Shown here piece by piece: positions 44,410 to 53,283 of a stretch of 61,264 nt of DNA. The notes beneath the pieces are model-generated. The model had not been told where the DNA came from. It saw nothing but the letters and a program-made list of their open reading frames with translations, and did no database searches. The stretch's first letter is position 1. Each line of letters starts with the position of its first letter. The DNA comes from JBBRQP01 sp038226175. GTDB lineage: Bacteria; Cyanobacteriota; Cyanobacteriia; Gloeobacterales; Anthocerotibacteraceae. The DNA is taken from positions 1 to 61,264 of the forward strand of contig JBBRQP010000010.1 in assembly GCA_038226175.1 (NCBI GenBank), written 5' to 3'. Both the position numbers and the translations under genes were made by a program.

Positions 44410-45969
44410 ACCACTACCCCAAAGCCAAGCCTGACGTTGACTTAGCCAAGCGAGCTGCCAGTGGGGCGGGTATTGTTGTAAAAATTTTTGAATCTGGGGT
44501 GCGACCGGATCGCTTAAATGGACGAGTCCCGTGTAGCAACCGAGTACCAAAAAATGTCTCAGCCAAGCCAGAGTTTGTGGTACACCTACTTGCTGCACGA
44601 TTTCTAGGATCAGTTGTGGATCAGCCAGAGCCGTTTTGACCATGGTCTGTGAGAGTCCACCAAATTGGACGACATCCCGCAAAAAGGGTAGTAATACGGG
44701 TAGACCTAACTGTTCCATCTGCGCAAAAACTGTCGTAAGTAGGCGATTGATCCGCTCTGGGGGGAAAGTCTGAGCATGGCTCGGCACTGACATCGCGCGT
44801 TGAAAAAGCCAAGTCACGGCGAGATTAGGCTGGTAGGGCTGAATTTGGGCGAGGGTTGCGCGGTCACAGTGGTCAGTTTGTAAAATCAGATCAAGTCCCG
44901 CATCCCATCGCGGCAAATGTCGCAGCAACGCCCCAAATCCCCCAAAACTTAAGGGAGACTGCAAGCCCGCCGCATCACCAATGGCTAAAATGCGGTCAAA
45001 GGGAATCTTAAGCGGTTGTTCGTAGCTCGGGAAAAAACCATAAAGAGCGCGTTGAATAGTTAGCTGATCCAGGGTGGTGTGTTGATACTCTGGCAGCAAA
45101 CGGGCATAATCCTCAAATAGTGCACACAAACTCAAGGCACCGGGCTGAGCTTGTAGATAGGTAAATAAATAGGTGGTTCGACCATCCTGTGCCGGAAAGG
45201 CTTCCCAAAAATACTGACAGCGTTTTGCGGTGGGGGTAAAGGATACCATCAGATCAGCTTGGCTATTATCAGCAAATCCTTGGGCACAGGTGCCAACCAC
45301 CAGACAGATGCCATCGGGTTTTTGACCATGGCGAAACTGCTGCACCAACGGCGAGAAATGCCCCATGCTATCAATCAATAAACGTCCGCTAAAAACAGCA
45401 GTTTGGGTATGGACTTGGACGCCATTAGGATGAATGGTGACCTGTTCAAAACCTTGCTGCTCAAGGAGCTGACCTCCCCAGGCTATAAATTTTTCGCGTA
45501 GGAGATTAAGTAAGCGGCGTGGAGAAACACCTAGATTTAGTACATCCTGTACCCAGAGGTCATGATCACTAAAAGAGACACGGACAGGGTTAAATGAACT
45601 GATTGTGACTGAGGCTAACTCGGCAGGCGTGAGCAAATGCAAAGTAACTAGCTGCTCTAACTCGGGACGCGAGATATTCCACTCTTGCACCCGGCCTTCA
45701 AATATCCCCTTTTCGAGGAGTAATACCCGCCAGCCGCGCCGCGCCAGAGCAGCTCCAATAAAAATACCTAGCGTTCCCCCGGCGATAATAACGTGATAAT
45801 CCGGTGGGGACTCTAGGTTCTGTGATAATTCACGGGCTATGGTTGGTGTGACTAATGCCCCCTGCTGTACCTGTTGCCATTTGCGCTCAACCGCCAATAA
45901 GCCTTGCCAACTCGCTGCGGGCAAAGTTTGAAATAGAGCTTCGGTCAAAGGATACGCGGCGATGGTCAT
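44401..45969 (-). CDS. cruP: CruP-type lycopene cyclase family flavoprotein
   Basis: From ATG 45969 (MTIAAYPLTE) the product is 522 residues; a TTG at 46005 would add twelve. The FAD-binding fold begins near residue 60 (VIIAGGTLGIFIGAALARRG, ending VLLLEKG). Later blocks are LLIDSMGHFSPL and AIGDAAGLQSPLSFGGFGAL. The long N-terminal extension, the spacing and the FGGFGA block fit CruP, the paralogue of CruA that is widespread in cyanobacteria and plants. CruP has weak or no cyclase activity in many tests and is linked to limiting oxidative carotenoid products. CruA is the alternative. Confidence 0.75.
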   Translation of the reverse strand: MTIAAYPLTEALFQTLPAASWQGLLAVERKWQQVQQGALVTPTIARELSQNLESPPDYHVIIAGGTLGIFIGAALARRGWRVLLLEKGIFEGRVQEWNISRPELEQLVTLHLLTPAELASVTISSFNPVRVSFSDHDLWVQDVLNLGVSPRRLLNLLREKFIAWGGQLLEQQGFEQVTIHPNGVQVHTQTAVFSGRLLIDSMGHFSPLVQQFRHGQKPDGICLVVGTCAQGFADNSQADLMVSFTPTAKRCQYFWEAFPAQDGRTTYLFTYLQAQPGALSLCALFEDYARLLPEYQHTTLDQLTIQRALYGFFPSYEQPLKIPFDRILAIGDAAGLQSPLSFGGFGALLRHLPRWDAGLDLILQTDHCDRATLAQIQPYQPNLAVTWLFQRAMSVPSHAQTFPPERINRLLTTVFAQMEQLGLPVLLPFLRDVVQFGGLSQTMVKTALADPQLILEIVQQVGVPQTLAWLRHFLVLGCYTGLVHLSDPVAPQIQKFLQQYPPHWQLAWLSQRQAWLWGSGLE

Positions 45970-46025
45970 GGCATCAAAGGGGTGCTCTTCCCATCCTAGG
46001 CGCAATGCGAAAATTCAAGTTTGAA

Positions 46026-48194
46026 TTAGCCGACCCGTCCGCTCAGCTCCAGCTCAATAATCTCGCCAGTCAGAGGAATCAAGCGATGATCACTCAGGCG
46101 CGCCAAGGCAACCCAGCACACCGTATCACCAGCGTTGAGATGCAGATCTGACCAGGGAATAGCTATCTCCAGGCATTGGAGGAGGCCATACTGCACCTGC
46201 AAATTTTGGGAAAACCACTGGTCATACTCGCCAGCTGCCATCAGACTCAAGCCCTTAAAGACCTGAATATGATAACGGTAGCGATAAGTGTAGGGCGCCT
46301 CAAGTGGACAATCCTCATCAGGAATTAGGCTAGTAATATCAGTGCGGCTAGGAACATAGAAGTAAAAATCTATAGTTTGCGGTTTTTCTTGCCAGTCTAC
46401 CCGGATAAACAAATGCTCCTGATTCATACCATAGTAAATACGGCTAATCGGAACATTTTCATACATTGTGCCGCGACTACTACCGAGATCTAGGCTCAGG
46501 GCGTGATCCCATGCCTCATCAGTGCCAGTGCCATCCAAGTTTGGTGTGGGCATCTGTTTGTACAGGACATGAGGTGGCTCGAGCGGGCTATAGAGGGCTT
46601 GGGGAGCAGTTTGCCCGAGTGCCGTATAAATACCTTGTAGGTGTTCACGAAATAGCTGATCAAACAAATAATCATGATGAGAAGAATGCGGCTTACCAAA
46701 CCACCAAAACCAATCAGAGCCCTCAGCGGCCCAAAGTGCTTCATAGGCGGCTTGAGGCGGATTGGGATGATTGGCAATCTTTTGGCGCGCAGTTGCGAGT
46801 AAGCTCCAGGCTTTATTTTTAATTGGGTCGCCAATCCAGATCGTGAAATCACTATTGATCCATGAGCCACTGAGTAAACGGTCTGAAGAGAAATTTTGGC
46901 GGGGGGGAAATTCCTCTAAATATTCAGATACTGTGACCATTTTGAGGAACGGATGATCGGAGAACAGCTGATAAAAAGCTTGTAAAAAGGGCAAGCCGTC
47001 TTTTTCATAAAATTCCCAGCAGTTTTCGCCATCCAGGGCAATCGTCACCAAGTGTGGATGATTGGTTGTTTTTTGATCTACCAGACGGCGCTGGATAGCC
47101 TCAAGTTGTTCAATAAAATCCTGAGCGGCCTCTTCAGGATCCATCGTGCTGTAGCGAAACCCAATCAGGTCGGAAAGACGATGATCCCGAAAGATCATCG
47201 TGATCTCGCCTTCTGGAGCAATTACGCGGTAGGGCTGATAGAGTTGCTCGGCTTGCTGGACATGACCATACATATCCCGTTCCCAGTGAATACCTAAGGT
47301 TCGGCCTAAAATACCCTCGTCACTGATCATCCATTGGAAGCCTTGGCGTAAGACTGCTGGGATAATCTCAGGGCTAACCGACTGTTCCGAAGGCCAAAGT
47401 CCGCGTGCTGGAACTTTGAAGCGTTTTTTATACAGATCTTGTGCGCGTTCGAGATGCACATCGACATCTTCAGGCCAGTGGAAGGCATGTTCGGGTAAGC
47501 GTAAATGCGGGCAGGCTACCCGCGCTGAATCCGTATCAGTCAGCAGGGGCAAAATGGGATGGGTATACGGCGTAGTTGTGACTTCTAGTTGTCCGCTTTC
47601 TTGGAGTTGGCGATGCTTGGGGATAATCTTGCCCAAGATCGTCTTCTGTTTGGCATAAATATCAACCCGGTCAGCATAACTAAAGTTTTTACCTTTTTTG
47701 ATCCAGCGCTTAATTTGTATATCCTCGGCCTGAAAAATCGGGTCAAACCAGCACAGGTTATACCAAGCCATCAGGTCAGAAAAATCTTGGTCTGTCCAGT
47801 TATCGAGACACCAGCTTAAGCCTTTGGTCTCGCGTAAGTCCAACAGCTCGCCATAACGCGGATGAGGACGGATCATCTGTTCCCAGGTGGCATCAAAAAA
47901 CCGCTGCACCACAAAAACTTTTTGATCTTCCGTTAAAGTCTCACTCAGCAGACACTCAAGCCAAGGATCAATAGCTTCACCCTTAGCCGTCTCTTCGATC
48001 TGCTGAATCAAGGAAGGGACGAGATTAACGGTCTGGTGCAGCTTAGGATACCGCTCTAGCAAGACGATTAGATCCAAATAATCTTTGATGCCATGCAAGC
48101 GCACCCAAGGCATGAGATATTGCCCTGTGAGCGCGCTTTTATACATCGGCTGGTGTTGATGCCAGATTAAGGCCACATATAACGGTAGCGTCAT
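46026..48194 (-). CDS. Glycoside hydrolase family 57 protein
   Basis: A 722-residue protein whose N-terminal ALIWHQHQPMYK is the first GH57 motif. The motif GLWPSEQSVSPE (about residues 265-276) carries the likely nucleophile Glu, and DGENCWEFY carries the acid region. Residues about 540-720 form a separate C-terminal beta domain (NLDGTGTDEAWDHALSLDLG), seen in amylopullulanase-like members. It probably acts on alpha-glucans such as glycogen. No signal peptide is seen. It sits between the helicase gene (14-base gap) and cruP on the same strand. Confidence 0.87.
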   Translation of the reverse strand: MTLPLYVALIWHQHQPMYKSALTGQYLMPWVRLHGIKDYLDLIVLLERYPKLHQTVNLVPSLIQQIEETAKGEAIDPWLECLLSETLTEDQKVFVVQRFFDATWEQMIRPHPRYGELLDLRETKGLSWCLDNWTDQDFSDLMAWYNLCWFDPIFQAEDIQIKRWIKKGKNFSYADRVDIYAKQKTILGKIIPKHRQLQESGQLEVTTTPYTHPILPLLTDTDSARVACPHLRLPEHAFHWPEDVDVHLERAQDLYKKRFKVPARGLWPSEQSVSPEIIPAVLRQGFQWMISDEGILGRTLGIHWERDMYGHVQQAEQLYQPYRVIAPEGEITMIFRDHRLSDLIGFRYSTMDPEEAAQDFIEQLEAIQRRLVDQKTTNHPHLVTIALDGENCWEFYEKDGLPFLQAFYQLFSDHPFLKMVTVSEYLEEFPPRQNFSSDRLLSGSWINSDFTIWIGDPIKNKAWSLLATARQKIANHPNPPQAAYEALWAAEGSDWFWWFGKPHSSHHDYLFDQLFREHLQGIYTALGQTAPQALYSPLEPPHVLYKQMPTPNLDGTGTDEAWDHALSLDLGSSRGTMYENVPISRIYYGMNQEHLFIRVDWQEKPQTIDFYFYVPSRTDITSLIPDEDCPLEAPYTYRYRYHIQVFKGLSLMAAGEYDQWFSQNLQVQYGLLQCLEIAIPWSDLHLNAGDTVCWVALARLSDHRLIPLTGEIIELELSGRVG

Positions 48195-48208
48195 GGAGGA
48201 ACTCGGAA

Positions 48209-49915
48209 CTACTCGCGAACGGGAGAACGTCGCTTACCTACACTAGCAGAGGGTAAGGCATTCGGGGGCTCAAGCGTGAAGGTAACGGGTTTGCCGCGCA
48301 GCGTCGTTTGGTGTAGCTTCTCAAGCAGTCCTGCATCCTGTTCACGAACTTCGACAAATGACCAGCCATCAAGAATTTCAATGGCGCCAATCGTCCGCCC
48401 AGAGATCCCGGTCTCATTAGCAATCGCACCGACGATGTCACCCGGACGTAAACCCGCATCACGACCCGCATCCAGATAAAAACGGGTCATCGGGTCAGTA
48501 CGCTTTTCACGACGTGGTGCAGAAATGGCTTCGCCGGAAGATGAACCCGAACGAAAGTCACGGTCTCCCCGGTCACGGTCACGACTAGGGCTGCTATCGC
48601 GGATGTCACCCCCAGGAGTAGGTGCCACGGGCAATAAACTCAAGGTAGCGCGGGCAATCGCCAGGGGATCAAACTCTTGGGCTAAACGCTCAACGAGGTC
48701 TTGATGATCATCACTTTTGATTTCGGAGTCTGCCAAGACTTCCCGTAGTTGGGTTTCTAAGCGCAGACGTTGGGCATTTTGGACATCCTTGACCGTCGGT
48801 GCTGAAACAAAAGGAATTGGTTTGCCGACAGCTTTTTCGTAAAGGCGAATATTGCGGCGTTCTAGAGCATCGACAAGGGTGATCGCAACCCCTTGACGTC
48901 CAGCACGCCCAGTTCGTCCGATGCGGTGAACATAGGTTTGGGCAGCAGGTGGCGCGTCGTAGTTGAAGACGTGGGTAATTTGCTCAATATCCAAACCCCG
49001 AGCTGCTACGTCAGTGGCAACGAGTAAATCTAGACCACGTTTACGGAACTTACGAATTACGGTTTCGCGGGCATTTTGAGTTAAGTCGCCATGATAGACA
49101 TCAGCGCTATAGCCATATTCAGCCAATTCTTGAGAGAGCTGATCTGCGCCTTGCTTAGTCCGCGTAAAAATTAGAACCGCTGTGGGAGCTTCAATTTCGA
49201 GAAAGCGCACAAGAACCTGAGTTTTTTGACGACGGCTACTGACGACACAGGCACGTTGGTCAATTTCATTGGGTTTTTCGGTTTCGTCCGCTGCTTCCAT
49301 CACCACTTTGATGGGATTAGTCAAGTAGCGTTTGCTCAGATTTTGAACCCCTGGAGCTAAGGTCGCCGAGAAGAAAGCGGTTTGACGCTGTTTGGGTGTC
49401 GCTTCAATCAGTTTGGTAACATCTTCGACAAAACCCATATCCAACATCTCATCGCATTCATCTAGAACTAAGGCTTTGAGATGCTTAAGGCGCAAGGCGC
49501 CGCGCTCTAAATGATCCAATAACCGACCCGGCGTCCCGATCACAACTTGTACCCCTTTGTGGAGGCGACGGGTCTGTTTGTCGATCGGCTGACCACCATA
49601 GACAGGTAAAACTTGAATTTCGGAACCTTTCGTAAAACTGTGAACGGCTTCGGCGACCTGTACAGCTAATTCTCGAGTCGGGGTCAAAACCAGTAGTTGA
49701 ACTTCTTGTAGTTGAGGATCAATATGTTGTAGTAAAGGTAAAGTATAAGCAGCTGTCTTACCAGTTCCAGTGCGCGCACAGCCGATTACGTCACGTCCCT
49801 CTAGTAAATGAGGAATCGCAGTTTCTTGAATCGGTGTCGGTTGGGTAAATCCTAAAGCGGTAATCGTGGCGACAAGCGTGTCGCTGAGACCTAAATCTTG
49901 AAAAGAACGTGTCAT
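48209..49915 (-). CDS. DEAD-box RNA helicase (DeaD/CsdA-like)
   Basis: A 568-residue ATP-dependent RNA helicase. Motifs in order are Q motif GFTQPTPIQE, I ARTGTGKTAA, Ia PTRELAVQV, Ib TPGRLLDH, II DECD, III SATLAP, IV IFTRTKQGAD, V ATDVAARGLDIEQ and VI HRIGRTGRAG. Motif II is DECD rather than DEAD. A low-complexity Arg/Asp/Ser linker (about 430-470) leads to a DbpA-like RNA-binding domain. This build is that of the cold-shock helicases DeaD and CrhR. Imperfect inverted repeats in the leader (about 50008-50042) may mark the auto-regulated region. Confidence 0.9.
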   Translation of the reverse strand: MTRSFQDLGLSDTLVATITALGFTQPTPIQETAIPHLLEGRDVIGCARTGTGKTAAYTLPLLQHIDPQLQEVQLLVLTPTRELAVQVAEAVHSFTKGSEIQVLPVYGGQPIDKQTRRLHKGVQVVIGTPGRLLDHLERGALRLKHLKALVLDECDEMLDMGFVEDVTKLIEATPKQRQTAFFSATLAPGVQNLSKRYLTNPIKVVMEAADETEKPNEIDQRACVVSSRRQKTQVLVRFLEIEAPTAVLIFTRTKQGADQLSQELAEYGYSADVYHGDLTQNARETVIRKFRKRGLDLLVATDVAARGLDIEQITHVFNYDAPPAAQTYVHRIGRTGRAGRQGVAITLVDALERRNIRLYEKAVGKPIPFVSAPTVKDVQNAQRLRLETQLREVLADSEIKSDDHQDLVERLAQEFDPLAIARATLSLLPVAPTPGGDIRDSSPSRDRDRGDRDFRSGSSSGEAISAPRREKRTDPMTRFYLDAGRDAGLRPGDIVGAIANETGISGRTIGAIEILDGWSFVEVREQDAGLLEKLHQTTLRGKPVTFTLEPPNALPSASVGKRRSPVRE

Positions 49916-50119
49916 TTTTTCCCTCTGAGGTGTCTGGAAACTGCTTCATCAGCAGACAGCCTCAAAGGTTTCCCACGCATGACCCCTTAAGACCGGGCAA
50001 GAAAAAAGTTAAGATTTTTAACTCGCCAAACTTAATCTTACTACACATACTTGTATTTGCGCCAGAGCAACCTAGCACTGTCCACATTTGCTTAAGATTT
50101 TGCTGAACTGCATCTCAGA

Positions 50120-50536
50120 TCAACAAGGCATGCCTAATTTTCCGAGAGCCTGAGCCGCTTCATGACGAACTGTTTCGGCTTCATCTCGTTGGTAGGCTTT
50201 TTGTAAACTCTTAATAGCAGCATCACCGCCGATGCGACCTAGAGCAAAGGCCGCGGTTTGCCGGACTTCAGGAGAAACATCTTTGAACAATCCGAGAGTA
50301 TTACCTTTGAGTACGCGTCCTAAACTCGGAGCTGCCCCGACCCATTGCAGCCGCCCTAGCGCCATAGCCGCACAGGCGCGCGAGTGTTCTGAGGCATTGC
50401 TCAGGGCAGAAACCAAAACCTGATGGGCTGCGGGGGTATTAAGATGTACTAGATCTAAAGCCGCACGCACTTGTCCGATTTGGTTACTACCGGTCAATAA
50501 AGCTGTCAAATCTGCTAGGCGTTTTTCTTCAGCCAT
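50120..50536 (-). CDS. HEAT-repeat protein
   Basis: A 138-residue protein made almost wholly of about four HEAT-type helical repeats, such as RACAAMALGRLQWVGAAPSL, RQTAAFALGRIGGDAAIKSL and RHEAAQALGKLG. Related repeat proteins in cyanobacteria include phycobilisome bilin lyases (CpcE, CpcF) and NblB, but this one is too short to assign. It starts at ATG 50536. It may bind phycobiliproteins or act as a general scaffold. Confidence 0.8.
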   Translation of the reverse strand: MAEEKRLADLTALLTGSNQIGQVRAALDLVHLNTPAAHQVLVSALSNASEHSRACAAMALGRLQWVGAAPSLGRVLKGNTLGLFKDVSPEVRQTAAFALGRIGGDAAIKSLQKAYQRDEAETVRHEAAQALGKLGMPC

Positions 50537-50911
50537 GTCACTTCTTGCTCAACGCATACTGTCAAGATAACCGCAGATTTAAGCTACCTTCAAACCACAC
50601 AACCTAGTCGAGTTTAAGATACATCAATAGTTGTTACATGTATTTATGATTTCTCAGCTAGGGTGCTATTTACGAACTTGAAAGCACTTAAATTGGGGTA
50701 AGATGTAAATAATTGTGGCGAAAACTGCGTAGATTATCGCTAATTACGTAACAAAAATTTAGGAGGTTTCCTGAATAGTATTAAGCTTACAAAACAACTT
50801 CCAGTTTATGTTACGGATGATTGCAAAGAACGTAATCTTTCTTAGCATCAAAAACAAGGATCATGCTTAATCTTTATGTTACTTTATGAGGTGTGAAGTT
50901 TCGGTTACTCC
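50537..50911. other. AT-rich intergenic stretch with a strong ribosome site and direct repeats
   Basis: No full gene is visible. At 50761 lies a perfect AGGAGG; four bases later (50771) a CTG opens a 24-codon frame (NSIKLTKQLPVYVTDDCKER, ending NLS and TAG). No ATG, GTG or TTG fits in that frame. TTTATGTTAC occurs twice (50805-50814 and 50873-50882), and ATG-TTAC motifs recur. It may be a promoter and leader region for a small gene or a decayed gene start. Confidence 0.4.
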
Positions 50912-51103
50912 ATGCCTGCACCCTTCTCTTACCCAGCCAACGACAACACTATGGGCACCTATGTAGCAGAGCTTCAGCTGCACATGACCCTCCAAGCCCG
51001 TAGTCTAGTTCCTGATCTGAGCAATACAGCCCAGACACCTCGGGATCAACTCCTCCAGCAGACCCAAGCCGCCCAAGAAATTGCGTTCTCTCGGCTCAGG
51101 TAA
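50912..51103 (+). CDS. Small hypothetical protein
   Basis: A 63-codon frame (MPAPFSYPANDNTMGTYVAE, ending EIAFSRLR); a shorter start is the ATG at 50951. The sequence is polar and Gln/Leu-rich with no membrane segment or known domain. The 3' end overlaps the convergent amidohydrolase gene by eight bases. It may be real, since it follows a leader-like stretch, but nothing confirms it. Confidence 0.35.
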   Translation: MPAPFSYPANDNTMGTYVAELQLHMTLQARSLVPDLSNTAQTPRDQLLQQTQAAQEIAFSRLR

Positions 51104-52256
51104 AAAATTCTTCGGCACAGCGGGCAAAAATTTCTACGCCTACCCCCAAGGCGCGTTCATCAAAATCGAAACAAGGATGATGATGGGGTTTATCTAGTCC
51201 CAACTCGGCATTAGCAGAACCTAAAAAGAAGTAGCAGCCAGGGATCTTTTGCAAATAAAAGGCCATATCTTCGCCGCCCAAGGTTTGTTCACCCACCACA
51301 AATTTTTGATCTCCTAGAACATAGCTCGCCGCTGATTGCACCAAGGCTGCGATGTGCGGGTCGTTGATTACAGCTGGATAATGGCGGTTGTACTCAAAGT
51401 GATACTCTGCGCCCATGGCTTGACAAACCCCTTTTATTACTTCTTCTAAGCGGCGGGGCAACAATTCAGCAAGCTGTGGCGTAAAACAACGCACGGTTCC
51501 TTCGAGTTCGGCACTCGGGGCAATCACATTAAAGGCTGTGCCAGCTTGGAAGCGTCCCACGGTAATTACCGCAGCATCTAGAGGATTAACATTACGGCTT
51601 ACTATGGTTTGCAACGCTACCACGACTTGCGCAGCCACGACTACGGCATCAACAATCTGTTGTGGCATCGCCCCATGCCCGCCTTTACCCAAGATCACAG
51701 CCTTAAACTGGTCGGCATTACCCATAGTCGGGCCGGCTTGAACGCCGACTTGACCAAAGGGTAAATTATTCCAAAGATGTAAACCAATAATTGCTTCTGG
51801 TGCAGGATTTTCGAGCGCGCCCTGCTCGATCATCGGGATAGCTCCGCCCAAACCTTCTTCGGCGGGTTGAAATAACAGTTTGATCGTGCCATCGGGGGGA
51901 TGTTCGGCGAATAATTTGGCTAAACCCAACAAAATTGCAGTGTGTCCGTCATGACCACAGGCGTGCATGATGCCGGGATGTTGGGAACGGTAGCTCACGG
52001 GATTACGTTCTTCCATAGCCAGGGCGTCCATGTCAGCCCGAAAGGCTAAGGTTCGTTCTGAGCATCCGGGTAATACGGCGACGACTCCGGTTTTGGCAAT
52101 AGGAGCGTGTACTTGCCAGCCCCACTGCTGCAACCGATCGAGCACGAGTCGCTGGGTCAAATGTTCCCTAAAGCCCAACTCAGGGTATTGATGAATTTGT
52201 CTGCGCCACAGGGATAGTAGGGGCAACATGGCTTGAATAGCAGGACGCACTGACAT
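51096..52256 (-). CDS. M20-family amidohydrolase
   Basis: A 386-residue metal-dependent hydrolase of the N-acyl amino acid/IAA-amino acid hydrolase type. Metal-binding and catalytic regions are LAFRADMDALAMEE, HACGHDGHTAILLGLA and LLFQPAEEGLGGAIPM, with VGEQTLGGEDMAFYL near the C-terminus. The dimerisation domain lies about residues 180-300. The natural substrate (hippurate, N-acetyl or indole-acyl amino acids) cannot be told from sequence. No signal peptide. Confidence 0.9.
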   Translation of the reverse strand: MSVRPAIQAMLPLLSLWRRQIHQYPELGFREHLTQRLVLDRLQQWGWQVHAPIAKTGVVAVLPGCSERTLAFRADMDALAMEERNPVSYRSQHPGIMHACGHDGHTAILLGLAKLFAEHPPDGTIKLLFQPAEEGLGGAIPMIEQGALENPAPEAIIGLHLWNNLPFGQVGVQAGPTMGNADQFKAVILGKGGHGAMPQQIVDAVVVAAQVVVALQTIVSRNVNPLDAAVITVGRFQAGTAFNVIAPSAELEGTVRCFTPQLAELLPRRLEEVIKGVCQAMGAEYHFEYNRHYPAVINDPHIAALVQSAASYVLGDQKFVVGEQTLGGEDMAFYLQKIPGCYFFLGSANAELGLDKPHHHPCFDFDERALGVGVEIFARCAEEFFT

Positions 52257-52465
52257 GAAATTTCCTGCAAAGTACTGATCTCAGTATGCCATGTCCAAAA
52301 GTTAGATAATCTCAGAGAGGATTATTAAACCCAATAAACTCCATCAATAGACAACTTGGCAATTCATCATTATCGTATATTCAACGTATCAGACTTGAAA
52401 ATGAGCTTTCAGCAGCAAGTAAATTGCTAGACTTGAGTGAAAAATACGTACCGAGGATTTAGATA

Positions 52466-53017
52466 ATGAATTTAGAAGTAATTAGGGAGGAATTGGAAAT
52501 CAATGGACGATTATCTAGAAAATCAATAGGCTTGCTTCGGCAAATGATTCTGAGCGATAATCCCTTCTCAGCAATTTCTCTTGCAACTGACTGTGCTCTG
52601 TTTTCTTTAGCTCCAGAGATTGCAAAATGTGTAAATCATGAGACTGAGATAGTCAGATGGATGGCAACTTCTGCTTTGCTAAACAGATTTCGGTTGGTAG
52701 ACCATGTAGATATTGGTATCTATCAAGCTCAATATGACCCATCAACCGTAGTGCAGGGGACTGCTTTTACAGGAATAGGTGAAGTTTTACCCGATGTAAA
52801 AGATAAAAACAAAAGTAGGTTAATAGCTGAATTATTACTTAAAGAATTTGAGGATGACCATGCATGTAATCGACGTGATGCATATTTTGGTATTCTATCA
52901 GCAATGGATATTTTGCTCACAGATCAGCCCTCTGCTAGCAAAAATCTTGACTATAGTAGAGATATTAATTGGCAAATCATAGAATCGTTTAAAGAACAAT
53001 ATATGCTTCCAACATAA
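52466..53017 (+). CDS. Hypothetical helical protein, possible RHS immunity protein
   Basis: A 183-residue soluble protein (MNLEVIREELEINGRLSRKS ...) that looks all-helical, with HEAT-like stretches such as ETEIVRWMATSALLNRF and FTGIGEVLPDVKD. It matches no family I can name. Its codons are AT-richer than the flanking genes. A decayed RHS-core fragment begins three bases after its stop on the same strand. In RHS loci, displaced toxin tips follow an immunity gene, so an orphan immunity role is plausible but inferred. Confidence 0.6.
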   Translation: MNLEVIREELEINGRLSRKSIGLLRQMILSDNPFSAISLATDCALFSLAPEIAKCVNHETEIVRWMATSALLNRFRLVDHVDIGIYQAQYDPSTVVQGTAFTGIGEVLPDVKDKNKSRLIAELLLKEFEDDHACNRRDAYFGILSAMDILLTDQPSASKNLDYSRDINWQIIESFKEQYMLPT

Positions 53018-53019
53018 TC

Positions 53020-53190
53020 AATACAGAGTATGTGTGTGCACTTTTTGGCAAAGTTATCAAAACAGGTGGTAATAGTACGAATACTTGGACATTTGCAGGT
53101 TAGCAGGATGACGGCAATGGACTCATTTATTTCCATGTTCACTATTATTCTCCTAGACTTCAGAGATTTATCTCTCAAGACCCCTTAGTT
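53020..53190 (+). pseudogene. Remnant of an RHS/YD-repeat core region
   Basis: The frame from 53020 reads NTEYVCALFGKVIKTGGNST, NTWTFAG, then a TAG at 53101-53103, then QDDGNGLIYFHVHYYSPRLQ and RFISQDPL. The block G.IYF..HYYSPRLQRFISQDPL is the RHS-associated core repeat (typically YYSPRLQRFIS.DPL) found just before toxin tips. After QDPL the sequence no longer matches the usual core and ends at a stop within about 30 codons. The nonsense codon and lack of upstream core make this a fragment or displaced tip scar. Confidence 0.75.
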
Positions 53191-53283
53191 TACGAGAGCA
53201 CAGACGTTGTTACCCACAACTATTTCCGCTACCCGACACAGGTGCTACGCTTGAATATAAAGACCTCTTTACATTAGGTTGCC

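Noticed and set aside
50008..50042. Inverted TTAAGATT/AATCTTA repeats upstream of the helicase as an operator
   Set aside because: Imperfect and AT-rich, easily due to chance; mentioned only in the helicase entry.
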